The notes: generated by a model from the sequence alone, not told the origin. Shown: positions 14,736 to 22,660, counted from the first letter of the stretch. The stretch is DNA of 23,081 bases from DALYDK01 sp031973215 (GCA_031973215.1 DALYDK010000009.1:1-23081), one strand, 5' to 3'. Numbers and translations are program-made.

Positions 14736-15284
14736 ATGACGAGCATTTTTGTTGTACTTGGCTTAGCAGGTTCGGGGAAAAGTACTCAAAGTAAACTACT
14801 AGCAGAGAACAATAATTATACTTGGCTTTCAGTAGGTCAGTTGCTTAGAGAGAAAATTACCGGCCATCTTAAAGAAGAAATGCTAACTGGTAAAGTGTTG
14901 GACGAAAATATTGTAACCAGTATTGTTGAACCCGAACTCAAGTTAAATAACGCCCAAGATCATACAATTGTTCTTGACGGCTACCCAAGGGGTAAAGAAC
15001 AGGCAGATTGGTTAATTTCTAAGCAGAGTTCAGGCGAGCTTGTTTTAAGAGCGGTTGTTCATATAAAGACGCGTGAAGAAATGGCCAAAGAAAGGCTATT
15101 AAGCAGGGGTAGACAAGATGACAACGAAGAGGCGATAGCCGAGCGATTCTTGGAATACGAGCATACCATTAAGCCAATTATTGAAGAATTCAAGAATAAT
15201 TCCATACCGGTTGTTTCTGTTAATGGAGAGCAATCAATTGCGGAGGTGCAAAACGAAATTTTATTAGCGATTGCAGGTAAATAA
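14736..15284 (+). CDS. adk: Adenylate kinase (short-LID nucleoside monophosphate kinase)
   Basis: A 182-aa enzyme expected to interconvert ATP and AMP with two ADP. The P-loop is GLAGSGKSTQ (canonical GAPGAGKGTQ; here Ser-Thr follows the Lys). The NMP-binding part has LSVGQLLREK and LDGYPRGKEQADWL, matching DGFPR. The LID is short, with no zinc finger (GRQDDNEEAIAERFLEY), and the family arginines are kept. The P-loop variation leaves some chance of another NMP kinase such as UMP/CMP. Position just before map supports adk, since adk-map neighbours occur in the spc ribosomal operon of many bacteria. Confidence 0.88.
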   Translation: MTSIFVVLGLAGSGKSTQSKLLAENNNYTWLSVGQLLREKITGHLKEEMLTGKVLDENIVTSIVEPELKLNNAQDHTIVLDGYPRGKEQADWLISKQSSGELVLRAVVHIKTREEMAKERLLSRGRQDDNEEAIAERFLEYEHTIKPIIEEFKNNSIPVVSVNGEQSIAEVQNEILLAIAGK

Positions 15285-15286
15285 TA

Positions 15287-16036
15287 ATGGCAGACACAAG
15301 AATTAAGAATGCTCAAGAAATAGAAGACATTAAAATTAGCGGTCAAATGCTTGGCCAGGTTCTTGGTCTTGTTGGCCAAAATGTAGCTCCGGGCATTACT
15401 CCTGTTGAACTTGCTACCATAGCCCGAAAAGAAGTTAAGGCCTTGGGTGGAATACCAACTTTTCTTGGTATGTATGGTTTTCCAGATGTCATTTGTATTT
15501 CTGTGAACGATGAAATAGTTCACGGCATACCAAAGAAAAATGAAATCCGCGAAGGCGATATAGTTAGTTATGACTTTGGTGTAACCTATAACGGAATGAT
15601 TACAGATGCCGCTAGGTCAACTATAGCAGGAACTGGCACCCCTCAGGCTACCCGGCTATTAAAAGGCACCTTAGAAAGCTTGAATGCCGGAATAGATGTA
15701 TTAAAAGATGGTGTAAGGGTTGGCGATATTTCAAATGCTGTAGAAAAAGTTTTAAATAAATATGGCTTTGGGATTGTTCGAGAGCTTGTTGGTCACGGAG
15801 TTGGTCACGAATTACACGAAGACCCCAATATACCAAATTATGGTTCGCCTGGCCAAGGTCCCATATTAAGAGCTGGGATGACAATAGCTATTGAACCAAT
15901 GACGACGCTAGGTTCTCATAATATATCAACAGATAGCGATGGCTGGACTATTAGAACCGAAGATGGTAGTTTAGCTGCTCATTTTGAAGATACAATTTTA
16001 ATTACAGAAGATAGTTGCGAAATTCTCACCAGATAA
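15287..16036 (+). CDS. map: Methionine aminopeptidase type I
   Basis: A 249-aa dinuclear metallopeptidase that removes the N-terminal Met after deformylation. The five metal ligands are visible: D96 (SYDFG), D107 (TDAAR), H170 (GHGVGHELHE), E203 (AIEPM) and E234 (HFEDT); H79 (VHG) is the substrate-side histidine. No N-terminal zinc finger or SH3 extension, so it is type Ia-like. Length is normal. The start lies two bases after the adk stop. It completes the local set fmt, def and map for N-terminal processing. Confidence 0.97.
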   Translation: MADTRIKNAQEIEDIKISGQMLGQVLGLVGQNVAPGITPVELATIARKEVKALGGIPTFLGMYGFPDVICISVNDEIVHGIPKKNEIREGDIVSYDFGVTYNGMITDAARSTIAGTGTPQATRLLKGTLESLNAGIDVLKDGVRVGDISNAVEKVLNKYGFGIVRELVGHGVGHELHEDPNIPNYGSPGQGPILRAGMTIAIEPMTTLGSHNISTDSDGWTIRTEDGSLAAHFEDTILITEDSCEILTR

Positions 16037-16040
16037 TTTC

Positions 16041-16070
16041 TTGCGCTAAGCCTAACACAAGCGTTATACT
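16041..16070 (+). promoter_or_regulatory. Promoter of ftsA (leaderless start predicted)
   Basis: TTGCGC (16041-16046), 18-bp spacer, TATACT (16065-16070). The first base seven positions after the -10 is the A of the ftsA ATG at 16077, and no SD precedes it. Confidence 0.6.
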
Positions 16071-16076
16071 AATGCC

Positions 16077-17306
16077 ATGCAAAAAGCACCTTATTTTGTC
16101 GGTCTTGACATTGGCACCAGTAGCGTCCGGTGTGTAATAGGCATGATGGAACATACCGACTTAGAAACAAAAATATCAGTCATAGGCGTAGGAACATCTG
16201 TAAATACAGGCATGCGCAAAGGAACAGTTATTCATTTAGATGAGGTTTCAACTTCTGTAGCTGAATCTATTGCCGAAGCTGAAAGAATGGCCGGCGTAAG
16301 GGTAGCTGGCGCCACAATAAATGTAAATGGAGCACATGTCAGCAGCTTGCCATCCCACGGAGTTGTGGCAATCAGTAGTCCATCTAGAAAAATTACAGAT
16401 GATGATAGATCAAGGGTAGAAGAAGCCGCAACAGTTATAAACTTACCCGCTAACAGAGAAATAATTCAAGTATTTGCCAAAAACTATAAAATTGATGGCC
16501 AAGACAACATTAAAGATCCTGTCGGAATGCAGGGTGTCAGGCTAGAGGTTGACACCGTAGTTGTTACCGCTGGAATTCCGCTTCTTAGGAATCTTGATTC
16601 TGCTTTAGAGAAAGCACAAGTAGCAATTCACAACCACACCGTATCTAGCCTAGCCGCCGCCGAAGCCGTTTTAGACCGTAAGCAAAAAGAGTCAGGAGTA
16701 GCCGTTATAGATATTGGGGCCGGCACTAGCAACATAGTGGTTATAGAAGAGGGCGAAGTTGAATATGTGTCTGTCATACCAATTGGCAGCCAGAACCTAA
16801 CTAATGACCTAGCAATAGGCCTAAAAACCGATCTAGATATTGCCGAAGCCGTTAAAAAAGCCCATGCAACCTTAGATGACACAATAGAACCGCCAGAAGA
16901 GGTTAGCGTAGAGCATGGTGGTAAAAGACACTCATTTAGCGAAAAAACTGTCCGAATGGTCGTAGAAGCGCGGGTAGATGAATTATTAGAACAAATAGAA
17001 CGAGAATTCAAAAAAATTGGAAAAAGCCGAAAGTTGCCTGGCGGCGTAGTTATTGTTGGCGGCATGGCAAATATGCCAGGAATAGCTGAATACTTTAAAG
17101 ATGCCCTGCAACTGCCAGCAAAAACCGGAGTCATTCAAAATACAGGTGGATTCATCGACACAGTTAATGCTCCTGAATATGCCACTGGGGTAGGTCTAAT
17201 GATGTTAGATATGTTGCTTTCAGACAACCCGACTCAGGGCGGAATTATGGGTATGGCAAGTGATGGAGCCGGCCTGTTCAATAAAATTAAAAAAATATTT
17301 TCGTAA
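16077..17306 (+). CDS. ftsA: Cell division protein FtsA
   Basis: A 409-aa actin-like ATPase that tethers FtsZ to the membrane. The phosphate-1 motif FVGLDIGTSSVRCVIG is at 7-22, the SHS2/1C insertion follows, and the phosphate-2 motif IDIGAGTSNIVVIE is near 205. The adenosine motif GGVVIVGGMANMPGI is near 325. The end is GLFNKIKKIFS, a short amphipathic helix as in the FtsA membrane-targeting sequence. ftsZ lies 127 bp downstream behind a candidate promoter of its own. FtsA should bind the FtsZ C-terminal peptide, and that FtsZ does carry one (PSFLRR). Confidence 0.96.
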   Translation: MQKAPYFVGLDIGTSSVRCVIGMMEHTDLETKISVIGVGTSVNTGMRKGTVIHLDEVSTSVAESIAEAERMAGVRVAGATINVNGAHVSSLPSHGVVAISSPSRKITDDDRSRVEEAATVINLPANREIIQVFAKNYKIDGQDNIKDPVGMQGVRLEVDTVVVTAGIPLLRNLDSALEKAQVAIHNHTVSSLAAAEAVLDRKQKESGVAVIDIGAGTSNIVVIEEGEVEYVSVIPIGSQNLTNDLAIGLKTDLDIAEAVKKAHATLDDTIEPPEEVSVEHGGKRHSFSEKTVRMVVEARVDELLEQIEREFKKIGKSRKLPGGVVIVGGMANMPGIAEYFKDALQLPAKTGVIQNTGGFIDTVNAPEYATGVGLMMLDMLLSDNPTQGGIMGMASDGAGLFNKIKKIFS

Positions 17307-17381
17307 TAAATATTATTGAATATTAATTTTATACTGTGTATTAGTCTGCAAAAAATATGAGCACTTTTTTAATATGTACGA

Positions 17382-17387
17382 TATAAT
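17382..17387 (+). promoter_or_regulatory. -10 element of ftsZ
   Basis: TATAAT at 17382-17387 in the 127-bp ftsA-ftsZ gap, giving a leader of about 40 nt with SD AGGAGA (17424-17429). The -35 is weak (TGAGCA at 17358-17363, 18-bp spacer). The rest of the gap is AT-rich, with an all-AT inverted repeat at 17309-17324 that could be a weak ftsA terminator. Confidence 0.5.
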
Positions 17388-17433
17388 GGCTGTATAAAAT
17401 AAGTATTTAAACAGGTATAAACCAGGAGAAACA

Positions 17434-18822
17434 ATGCCTCAAGTAAAACCTCCTATTGAAACTTTTGCCCGCATTAAAGTGTTGGGTGTTGGCGGTGCCG
17501 GCGGTGCCGCAATAAATAGAATGGTAGACGCAGGAGTAAAAGGCGTCGAGTTCGTAGCAATTAATACAGATGCCCAAGCTCTGCATCATTCAAAAGCAGA
17601 TGTTAAGCTTCATATTGGCGGTGACATGACCAAAGGTCTTGGTGCTGGTGCCGATCCTGGAGTTGGCGAAACAGCCGCAGAATCTTCTATGGAAGATATT
17701 AAAAAGATGGCTGAAGGTGCCGATATGGTCTTTGTAACTATTGGTGCTGGTGGTGGAACTGGTAGTGGTGCAGGTTACGTAGTAGCTAAGGCAGCTAAAG
17801 AGGCTGGAGCCCTAGTAGTTGGTTTTGCAACCAAACCTTTCGCTTTCGAGGGCGAAAAGAGGCGTCGTAATTCTGAATACGCTATAGAAAAGTTAAAAGA
17901 TAATGTAGATACGCTTATTACCATACCTAATGACCGTCTACTGCAGACTATTGATAGAAAAACACCTTTACTAGAGGCTTTTAAAGTAGCAGACGACGTC
18001 CTAAGGCAAGGCGTCCAGGGCATTTCTGATCTTATAACAGTACATGGCCTAATTAACCTAGACTTTGCAGATGTTAAGGCCGTAATGCAAAATGCCGGTT
18101 CTGCATTAATGGGAATTGGCCGAGCTGGTGGCGACGACAGGGCTGTAGAGGCCGCTCATCAGGCTATTGAATCGCCTTTACTTGAAGTTTCAATAGATGG
18201 AGCAAGGGGTATTTTGTTCAATGTTATTGGTGGCTCTGATATGACCATGAACGAAATTAATGCCGCCGCCGAAACAATAACTGCCGCAGCTGACCCAGAC
18301 GCCAATATTATTTTTGGCGCTGCTATCAACCCAGAACTAGAGGGCGAAATAATTGTTACAGTAGTGGCAACTGGCTTTGATGTAGCTTATTTTGCTAGGC
18401 AAAAAGAAGCACCAAAGTCTGAGCCTAGCTTAACTGTCGCAGATTTGACCGACGATACAGAAGAGGTTAAGTCTTCATTTAGCTATGATGATGACGAAGA
18501 AGAAGGTGACGACAAAAAAGTCAATAAGGAAGAAGATACAAAAAATAAGGACGAAGAAGTCAAAGAAGAAGTAAAGGCAGAGGCCGTAACAGAAGAAAAA
18601 CCTCTCAAAGAAGAAGAAATTCAAAAGGTAGATCTAGGCCTAGATAAAGAAGATTCCAAAGATAAATTGGGCGATATAGGCGAATTAAAAGATGAAGCTC
18701 CTGCTCAAAATATATGGACATTCGATTCAGACAAGCATGAAGATACTAAGTTTGATAAACCATCATTTTTGCGTAGACTTACAATGCGCAAGAAAAAAGA
18801 CCAAGACGAAGACGACGATTAA
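17434..18822 (+). CDS. ftsZ: Cell division protein FtsZ
   Basis: A 462-aa tubulin-like GTPase forming the Z ring. The N-terminal GTP-binding part has GVGGAGGAAINRM (18-30) and the tubulin signature GGGTGSG (106-112). The catalytic T7 loop is NLDFAD (208-213). The globular core ends near residue 321. A long, highly charged Glu/Lys/Asp linker covers about 322-440, longer than the roughly 50 residues of E. coli. It is followed by the conserved C-terminal peptide DKPSFLRRL (441-449) that binds FtsA, and an unusual last segment MRKKKDQDEDDD with a basic then acidic cluster. The start is fixed by a good SD. Confidence 0.98.
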   Translation: MPQVKPPIETFARIKVLGVGGAGGAAINRMVDAGVKGVEFVAINTDAQALHHSKADVKLHIGGDMTKGLGAGADPGVGETAAESSMEDIKKMAEGADMVFVTIGAGGGTGSGAGYVVAKAAKEAGALVVGFATKPFAFEGEKRRRNSEYAIEKLKDNVDTLITIPNDRLLQTIDRKTPLLEAFKVADDVLRQGVQGISDLITVHGLINLDFADVKAVMQNAGSALMGIGRAGGDDRAVEAAHQAIESPLLEVSIDGARGILFNVIGGSDMTMNEINAAAETITAAADPDANIIFGAAINPELEGEIIVTVVATGFDVAYFARQKEAPKSEPSLTVADLTDDTEEVKSSFSYDDDEEEGDDKKVNKEEDTKNKDEEVKEEVKAEAVTEEKPLKEEEIQKVDLGLDKEDSKDKLGDIGELKDEAPAQNIWTFDSDKHEDTKFDKPSFLRRLTMRKKKDQDEDDD

Positions 18823-18878
18823 CAGATAAAACTAGCCTTATATGGCAGAGTGAAAAATACTACGGAAAATGCTTGCAA

Positions 18879-18894
18879 ACGCTATATAAAGTGC
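18879..18894 (+). promoter_or_regulatory. NrdR-box-like site 1
   Basis: ACGCTATATAAAGTGC matches the known NrdR box consensus acaCwAtATaTwGtgt at 13 of 16 positions. It lies directly upstream of the -10 element of nrdR. Confidence 0.7.
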
Positions 18895-18900
18895 TTACAA

Positions 18901-18906
18901 TATAAT
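18901..18906 (+). promoter_or_regulatory. -10 element of nrdR-nrdJ
   Basis: TATAAT at 18901-18906, between the two NrdR-box-like sites. A TTGCAA at 18873-18878 would give a 22-bp spacer, too long for a standard -35. Transcription would start near 18913, inside site 2. Confidence 0.6.
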
Positions 18907-18911
18907 CATTC

Positions 18912-18927
18912 ACACTATATGTAGTGA
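18912..18927 (+). promoter_or_regulatory. NrdR-box-like site 2
   Basis: ACACTATATGTAGTGA matches the NrdR box consensus at 14 of 16 positions. It begins 33 bp after site 1, about three helical turns, which is the tandem spacing typical of NrdR operators. It overlaps the predicted transcription start. Confidence 0.8.
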
Positions 18928-18951
18928 TGGTACATTAGAAGGGAACAGCAA

Positions 18952-19416
18952 GTGAAGTGTAACCAGTGTCAAAACCCTGATACTAAAGTAATCGAGTCAA
19001 GGGATGTAGCAGAAGGTCAATCGACCAGAAGGCGCCGTGAGTGTGTGCAGTGCAAAGCTAGATTCACTACCTACGAAAGGCTCGAACGGCCACAATTAAT
19101 TGTCATCAAAAGAGATGGCGTCAGGCAACTATACGATCGGGATAAATTAATGGCTGGACTACATAGAGCCTGTGGTAAAACACCGGTAACTAGCTTACAG
19201 CTTGAATCGTTAGTGTCTAATATAGAGAACAAACTATATAGCAGGGGCGAAGCAGAAATTGAGTCTGCCGAAATAGGCGATTTAATACTAAACGGCTTAG
19301 CCGAGTTATCTGAAGTGGCATATGTAAGATTTGCCAGTGTATACCAGAGGTTTAAAGATGTTAATGAATTTGAAAAAGTTTTAGAAAAGCTTCGTTCAAA
19401 AAACAAAAACAGCTAG
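18952..19416 (+). CDS. nrdR: Transcriptional repressor NrdR
   Basis: A 154-aa regulator of ribonucleotide reductase genes. The N-terminal zinc ribbon has C3, C6, C31 and C34 with the basic DNA-binding RRRR stretch. An ATP-cone domain (about 49-139) senses ATP versus dATP. Length and motif order match the family throughout. The start is GTG 18952, fixed by MKCNQC and by AGAAGGG a few bases upstream. Two NrdR-box-like sites surround its own -10 element, so it should repress itself and, by read-through, nrdJ 76 bp downstream. Confidence 0.97.
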   Translation: MKCNQCQNPDTKVIESRDVAEGQSTRRRRECVQCKARFTTYERLERPQLIVIKRDGVRQLYDRDKLMAGLHRACGKTPVTSLQLESLVSNIENKLYSRGEAEIESAEIGDLILNGLAELSEVAYVRFASVYQRFKDVNEFEKVLEKLRSKNKNS

Positions 19417-19434
19417 AACACGAGAGACTCTAGC
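19412..19434 (+). other. Small hairpin at the nrdR stop codon
   Basis: GCTAGA (19412-19417) pairs with TCTAGC (19429-19434) around an 11-nt loop. The stem overlaps the nrdR TAG. No U-tract follows, so it is not a classical terminator; it may mark an RNA processing site. Confidence 0.4.
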
Positions 19435-19445
19435 AAAATGCCAAT

Positions 19446-19486
19446 CCCTTTTAGTGAAAAACAATAACTAAATTCACAAAAAGGGG
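19446..19486 (+). promoter_or_regulatory. Hairpin sequestering the nrdJ Shine-Dalgarno
   Basis: CCCTTTTAGTGAA (19446-19458) pairs with TTCACAAAAAGGG (19473-19485): 12 of 13 pairs, one A-A mismatch, 14-nt loop. The 3' arm contains the AAAAAGGGG ribosome binding site of nrdJ, whose ATG is at 19493. If it folds in the mRNA it would hide the SD. Confidence 0.65.
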
Positions 19487-19492
19487 TAATAA

Positions 19493-22264
19493 ATGTCACA
19501 AACAACATCATTAGGTCTAAGAAGACTGTTTACAGACGAGGGAGCCGAAGGCTACTCTGAGCTAGATTGGGTCACTACAGATTCTGTAATTATGAACCCA
19601 ATGACCGGTAAGCCGGTATTCGAGCAAAAAGCCGTTGAGTTTCCAAAAGGTTGGTCTCTTAATGCAATTAATATTGTTGCTCAAAAATATTTTGCTGGTA
19701 CGCCAGGCACGGAAGACAGAGAATCTTCTTTAAAAGATACAATTGACAGAATAGTTGACACTATTACCAAAGAAGGCCTAGAAGAAGGCTATTTTAGCGG
19801 CAAAAAAGAGGCCGAAAACTTTCGTCAGGAGCTTAAATATATACTTGCTACTCAAAGAGCTGCCTTTAACAGCCCGGTTTGGTTTAATATTGGCGTACCT
19901 AGCCGTGCCCAGCAAGCTAGTGCCTGTTTTATTCTAGGCGTAGAAGACACTATGAAATCTATTTTAAATTGGTATGTAGAAGAAGGCATGGTGTTCAAAG
20001 GCGGGTCCGGCGCAGGGGTAAACTTATCAAAAATTAGGTCAAGCCAAGAGCGCTTAAGTGCTAGTGGCGGCAAGGCGAGTGGCCCTGTTAGCTTTATGCG
20101 CGGCGCCGATGCTAGTGCCGGCACAATTAAGAGTGGCGGTAAAACTCGTAGAGCTGCAAAAATGGTTATATTGAATTCAGACCATCCAGATATAGAAGAA
20201 TTTATTTGGTGTAAAGCCATAGAAGAACGAAAAGCGCGGGTACTTCAAGAGGCGGGATTCGATATGAGTCTAGACGGTAAAGATAACTTTAGCGTTCAGT
20301 ACCAAAATGCTAATAACTCTATGCGTGTGACAGATGAATTTATGCAAGCAGTAGTTGACGACGCCGATTGGGATTTAAAAGCCATTAAAAATGGTGAAGT
20401 TGTAAAGACCGTTAAAGCCCGAGAGTTATTTAGGCAGTTCGCAGAAGCTACCTGGGAATGTGCCGATCCTGGAATGCAGTTCGATACTACCATTAACAAA
20501 TGGCACACCACTCCAAACGCAGGTCGCATTAACGGTTCCAACCCATGTAGTGAATATATGCACCTAGACAATTCTGCCTGTAACCTTGCATCTATTAATC
20601 TACTTAAATACTTAAATAGCGACAACACTTTTGATGTCGAAGCCTTCAAGCATACGGTAGAGGTGATATTTACGGCTCAGGAAATTCTAGTTGGCTATTC
20701 AAGCTACCCAACTGAATCAATCACCAAAAATGCTCGAGCCTACAGAGAACTTGGCCTTGGCTACGCTAATTTGGGTGCCCTATTAATGGCCCAAGGTTTG
20801 CCTTATGACTCAGAAGAAGGCAGGGCTCAGGCTGCAGCTATCACCGCCCTAATGACTGGACATGCTTACGCAACAAGTGCCAAGCTAGCCCGTAGAGTAG
20901 GTCCTTTTGCTGGGTTCTTAAAAGACAGAGACTCAATGATAAATGTACTTAAAATGCACCGAAAAGAAGTTGATAATATCGACGCAGGACTAGTATCTGA
21001 AGATTTACTAAGTTCAGCTGCAACTGCTTGGGATGAGGCTATTGAGCTAGGTGAAGAATACGGCGTCAGAAACAGCCAGGCTTCAGTTTTAGCCCCAACG
21101 GGAACAATTGGCCTAATGATGGACTGTGACACTACCGGTATTGAGCCTGATCTTGGTTTGGTTAAAATCAAGAGGCTTGTTGGTGGCGGAACTATGAGTA
21201 TCGTTAACCAGACAGTGCCTCGTGCGCTAAGGCAACTTGGCTACACCAAGACAGAAACAGAAGACATCGTTAAATACATAGACGACGAAAAAACAATCAT
21301 TGGCGCACCAAACCTAAAACCAGAGCATCTTTCTGTATTTGCTTGTTCAATGGGTGATAATTCTATTCACTACTTGGGACATGTCAAAATGATGGCTGCT
21401 GTTCAGCCGTTTCTTTCCGGAGCTATTTCAAAAACAGTCAATATGCCAGAAAGCGCTAGTGTAGAAGACATAGAACAGCTGCACATAGATTCATGGAAAA
21501 TGGGCTTAAAAGCTGTAGCTATTTACCGGGATAACTGTAAAGTTGCTCAGCCACTATCTATGGCTAAAAAAGATGGAGCCGAAGACGAAAAGACTGGGGC
21601 TCAAGCCAACGCAGCGCCTCAGGCAGAATCTTTTGTAGTAAAAGGAGCCATTAAGCGCGAACTACCAAAAAGGCGAACTAGCCATACCTACGAATTCCAT
21701 GTATCAGATGCAAAAGGCTTCTTTACAGTAGGTGAATACGAGGACGGAACACCCGGTGAACTGTTCATTCATGTTGCTAAACAGGGTTCAACATTGTCTG
21801 GCTTAATGGACTCTTTTGCAATCTCTGTTAGTCACGGTCTGCAATACGGCGTACCTCTAAAAAGTTATGTTAAAACAATGATGAGCAGAGCATTTGCGCC
21901 TAGCGGCATAACCGACGATCCAGAAATTCGAACAGCTACATCTATTACCGATTATATATTTAGAAGGTTAGCGCTAGATTATTTATCCTTCGATGATCGT
22001 TTAGAACTTGGGCTTGCCAGCATAGATGACATGCCTTTAGAAAATCAGACAACACTTCTAGAAGATCCAGTCGTTGCGGCAACTGAAAGCTCACAAGATT
22101 TTGCCGAAAAGGCTGAAACAAAGTTGGAACAATCACAACCTCAGCCAGCAAAGGTGGCTAAGGACGATACGGCACCTTTGTGCTATAACTGTGGTAATCA
22201 GACTCAAAGAGCAGGAAGCTGCTTTGTCTGTACTAGCTGTGGCTCAACTACTGGCTGTAGCTAA
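19493..22264 (+). CDS. nrdJ: Adenosylcobalamin-dependent ribonucleotide reductase (class II)
   Basis: A 923-aa enzyme reducing ribonucleotides to deoxyribonucleotides with an adenosylcobalamin radical. The catalytic barrel shows redox cysteines C145 (ASACFILG) and C363 (SACNLAS), with the active-site N350-P-C352-S-E354 between them. A later barrel motif is LAPTGTIGLMMDCDTTGIEP. A TSCPD-type domain follows (about 720-840), then a charged linker and a C-terminal zinc ribbon with CYNC and CTSCG ending in GCS, probably the shuttle cysteines. The class is called from overall resemblance to NrdJ and the absence of nrdB, nrdD or nrdG nearby. No cobalamin riboswitch precedes it; control probably comes from NrdR and the SD hairpin. 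The cell must obtain cobalamin, and no biosynthesis genes are in the window. Confidence 0.95.
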   Translation: MSQTTSLGLRRLFTDEGAEGYSELDWVTTDSVIMNPMTGKPVFEQKAVEFPKGWSLNAINIVAQKYFAGTPGTEDRESSLKDTIDRIVDTITKEGLEEGYFSGKKEAENFRQELKYILATQRAAFNSPVWFNIGVPSRAQQASACFILGVEDTMKSILNWYVEEGMVFKGGSGAGVNLSKIRSSQERLSASGGKASGPVSFMRGADASAGTIKSGGKTRRAAKMVILNSDHPDIEEFIWCKAIEERKARVLQEAGFDMSLDGKDNFSVQYQNANNSMRVTDEFMQAVVDDADWDLKAIKNGEVVKTVKARELFRQFAEATWECADPGMQFDTTINKWHTTPNAGRINGSNPCSEYMHLDNSACNLASINLLKYLNSDNTFDVEAFKHTVEVIFTAQEILVGYSSYPTESITKNARAYRELGLGYANLGALLMAQGLPYDSEEGRAQAAAITALMTGHAYATSAKLARRVGPFAGFLKDRDSMINVLKMHRKEVDNIDAGLVSEDLLSSAATAWDEAIELGEEYGVRNSQASVLAPTGTIGLMMDCDTTGIEPDLGLVKIKRLVGGGTMSIVNQTVPRALRQLGYTKTETEDIVKYIDDEKTIIGAPNLKPEHLSVFACSMGDNSIHYLGHVKMMAAVQPFLSGAISKTVNMPESASVEDIEQLHIDSWKMGLKAVAIYRDNCKVAQPLSMAKKDGAEDEKTGAQANAAPQAESFVVKGAIKRELPKRRTSHTYEFHVSDAKGFFTVGEYEDGTPGELFIHVAKQGSTLSGLMDSFAISVSHGLQYGVPLKSYVKTMMSRAFAPSGITDDPEIRTATSITDYIFRRLALDYLSFDDRLELGLASIDDMPLENQTTLLEDPVVAATESSQDFAEKAETKLEQSQPQPAKVAKDDTAPLCYNCGNQTQRAGSCFVCTSCGSTTGCS

Positions 22265-22295
22265 AATAACTACCCCAGCTCCTTTTAGCAGCAAA

Positions 22296-22330
22296 AGACT
22301 CGGTTCGTATATTCAAAGCGAACCGAGTCT
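22296..22330 (+). other. Perfect 12-bp hairpin after nrdJ
   Basis: AGACTCGGTTCG (22296-22307) pairs perfectly with CGAACCGAGTCT (22319-22330) around an 11-nt AT-rich loop. The following sequence GTTATATT has no real U-tract, so it is at best an imperfect terminator; it could protect the nrdJ mRNA 3' end or be a protein site. Confidence 0.7.
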
Positions 22331-22332
22331 GT

Positions 22333-22338
22333 TATATT
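22333..22338 (+). promoter_or_regulatory. -10-like element before the thioredoxin-fold gene
   Basis: TATATT at 22333-22338, eight bases before ATG 22347, with no SD in between. Start of transcription would fall at or next to the ATG. The -35 region falls in the hairpin loop and is not convincing. Confidence 0.4.
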
Positions 22339-22346
22339 AAGTTATT

Positions 22347-22619
22347 ATGCGAGTATCAGTAATATACAGAAGCAACAGCGAACACGAAAGGCAGGTCCTA
22401 GAGTTTGAACGAGAGTTTGAGCATAGAACAGGCCGTTCTTTAGAACTACTAGATGTTAATACCCGTGATGGTTCTGCTATGGCCTCTTTGTACGATATTA
22501 TGATGTACCCAATGGTATTAGCAATTAGTAACGAAGGTTCAATACTACAATCTTGGCAAGCCAGCAGTGGAATGCCCCTAATTAATGAAGTTTCATATTT
22601 TGCAGATAATGGCTATTAA
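22347..22619 (+). CDS. Thioredoxin-fold small protein lacking redox cysteines
   Basis: A 90-aa protein with the order of a small thioredoxin or glutaredoxin fold: strand MRVSVIYR, a helix rich in Glu and Arg (11-28), strand SLELLDVNT, helix, a MMYPMVLAI strand with the probable cis-proline P55, then ISNEGSILQSWQ. There is no cysteine at all: YRSNSEH stands where CxxC would be, so classical disulfide reduction is excluded. It might be a binding or scaffold version. Its place after nrdJ recalls the nrdH/thioredoxin neighbours of reductase genes, but without cysteines it cannot be the electron donor. There is no SD; ATG 22347 is the first start. Confidence 0.55.
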   Translation: MRVSVIYRSNSEHERQVLEFEREFEHRTGRSLELLDVNTRDGSAMASLYDIMMYPMVLAISNEGSILQSWQASSGMPLINEVSYFADNGY

Positions 22620-22660
22620 TTGGCGTATTTGTTTATAAATTAGTGTACTTTCTTGAATAG

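Noticed and set aside
19416..19492. Cobalamin riboswitch before nrdJ
   Set aside because: The spacer is only 76 bases and lacks the B12-box type core; only simple hairpins are present.
22296..22330. tRNA T-arm-like sequence GGTTCG in the post-nrdJ hairpin
   Set aside because: No acceptor, D or anticodon arms can be built around it; it is a simple 12-bp hairpin.
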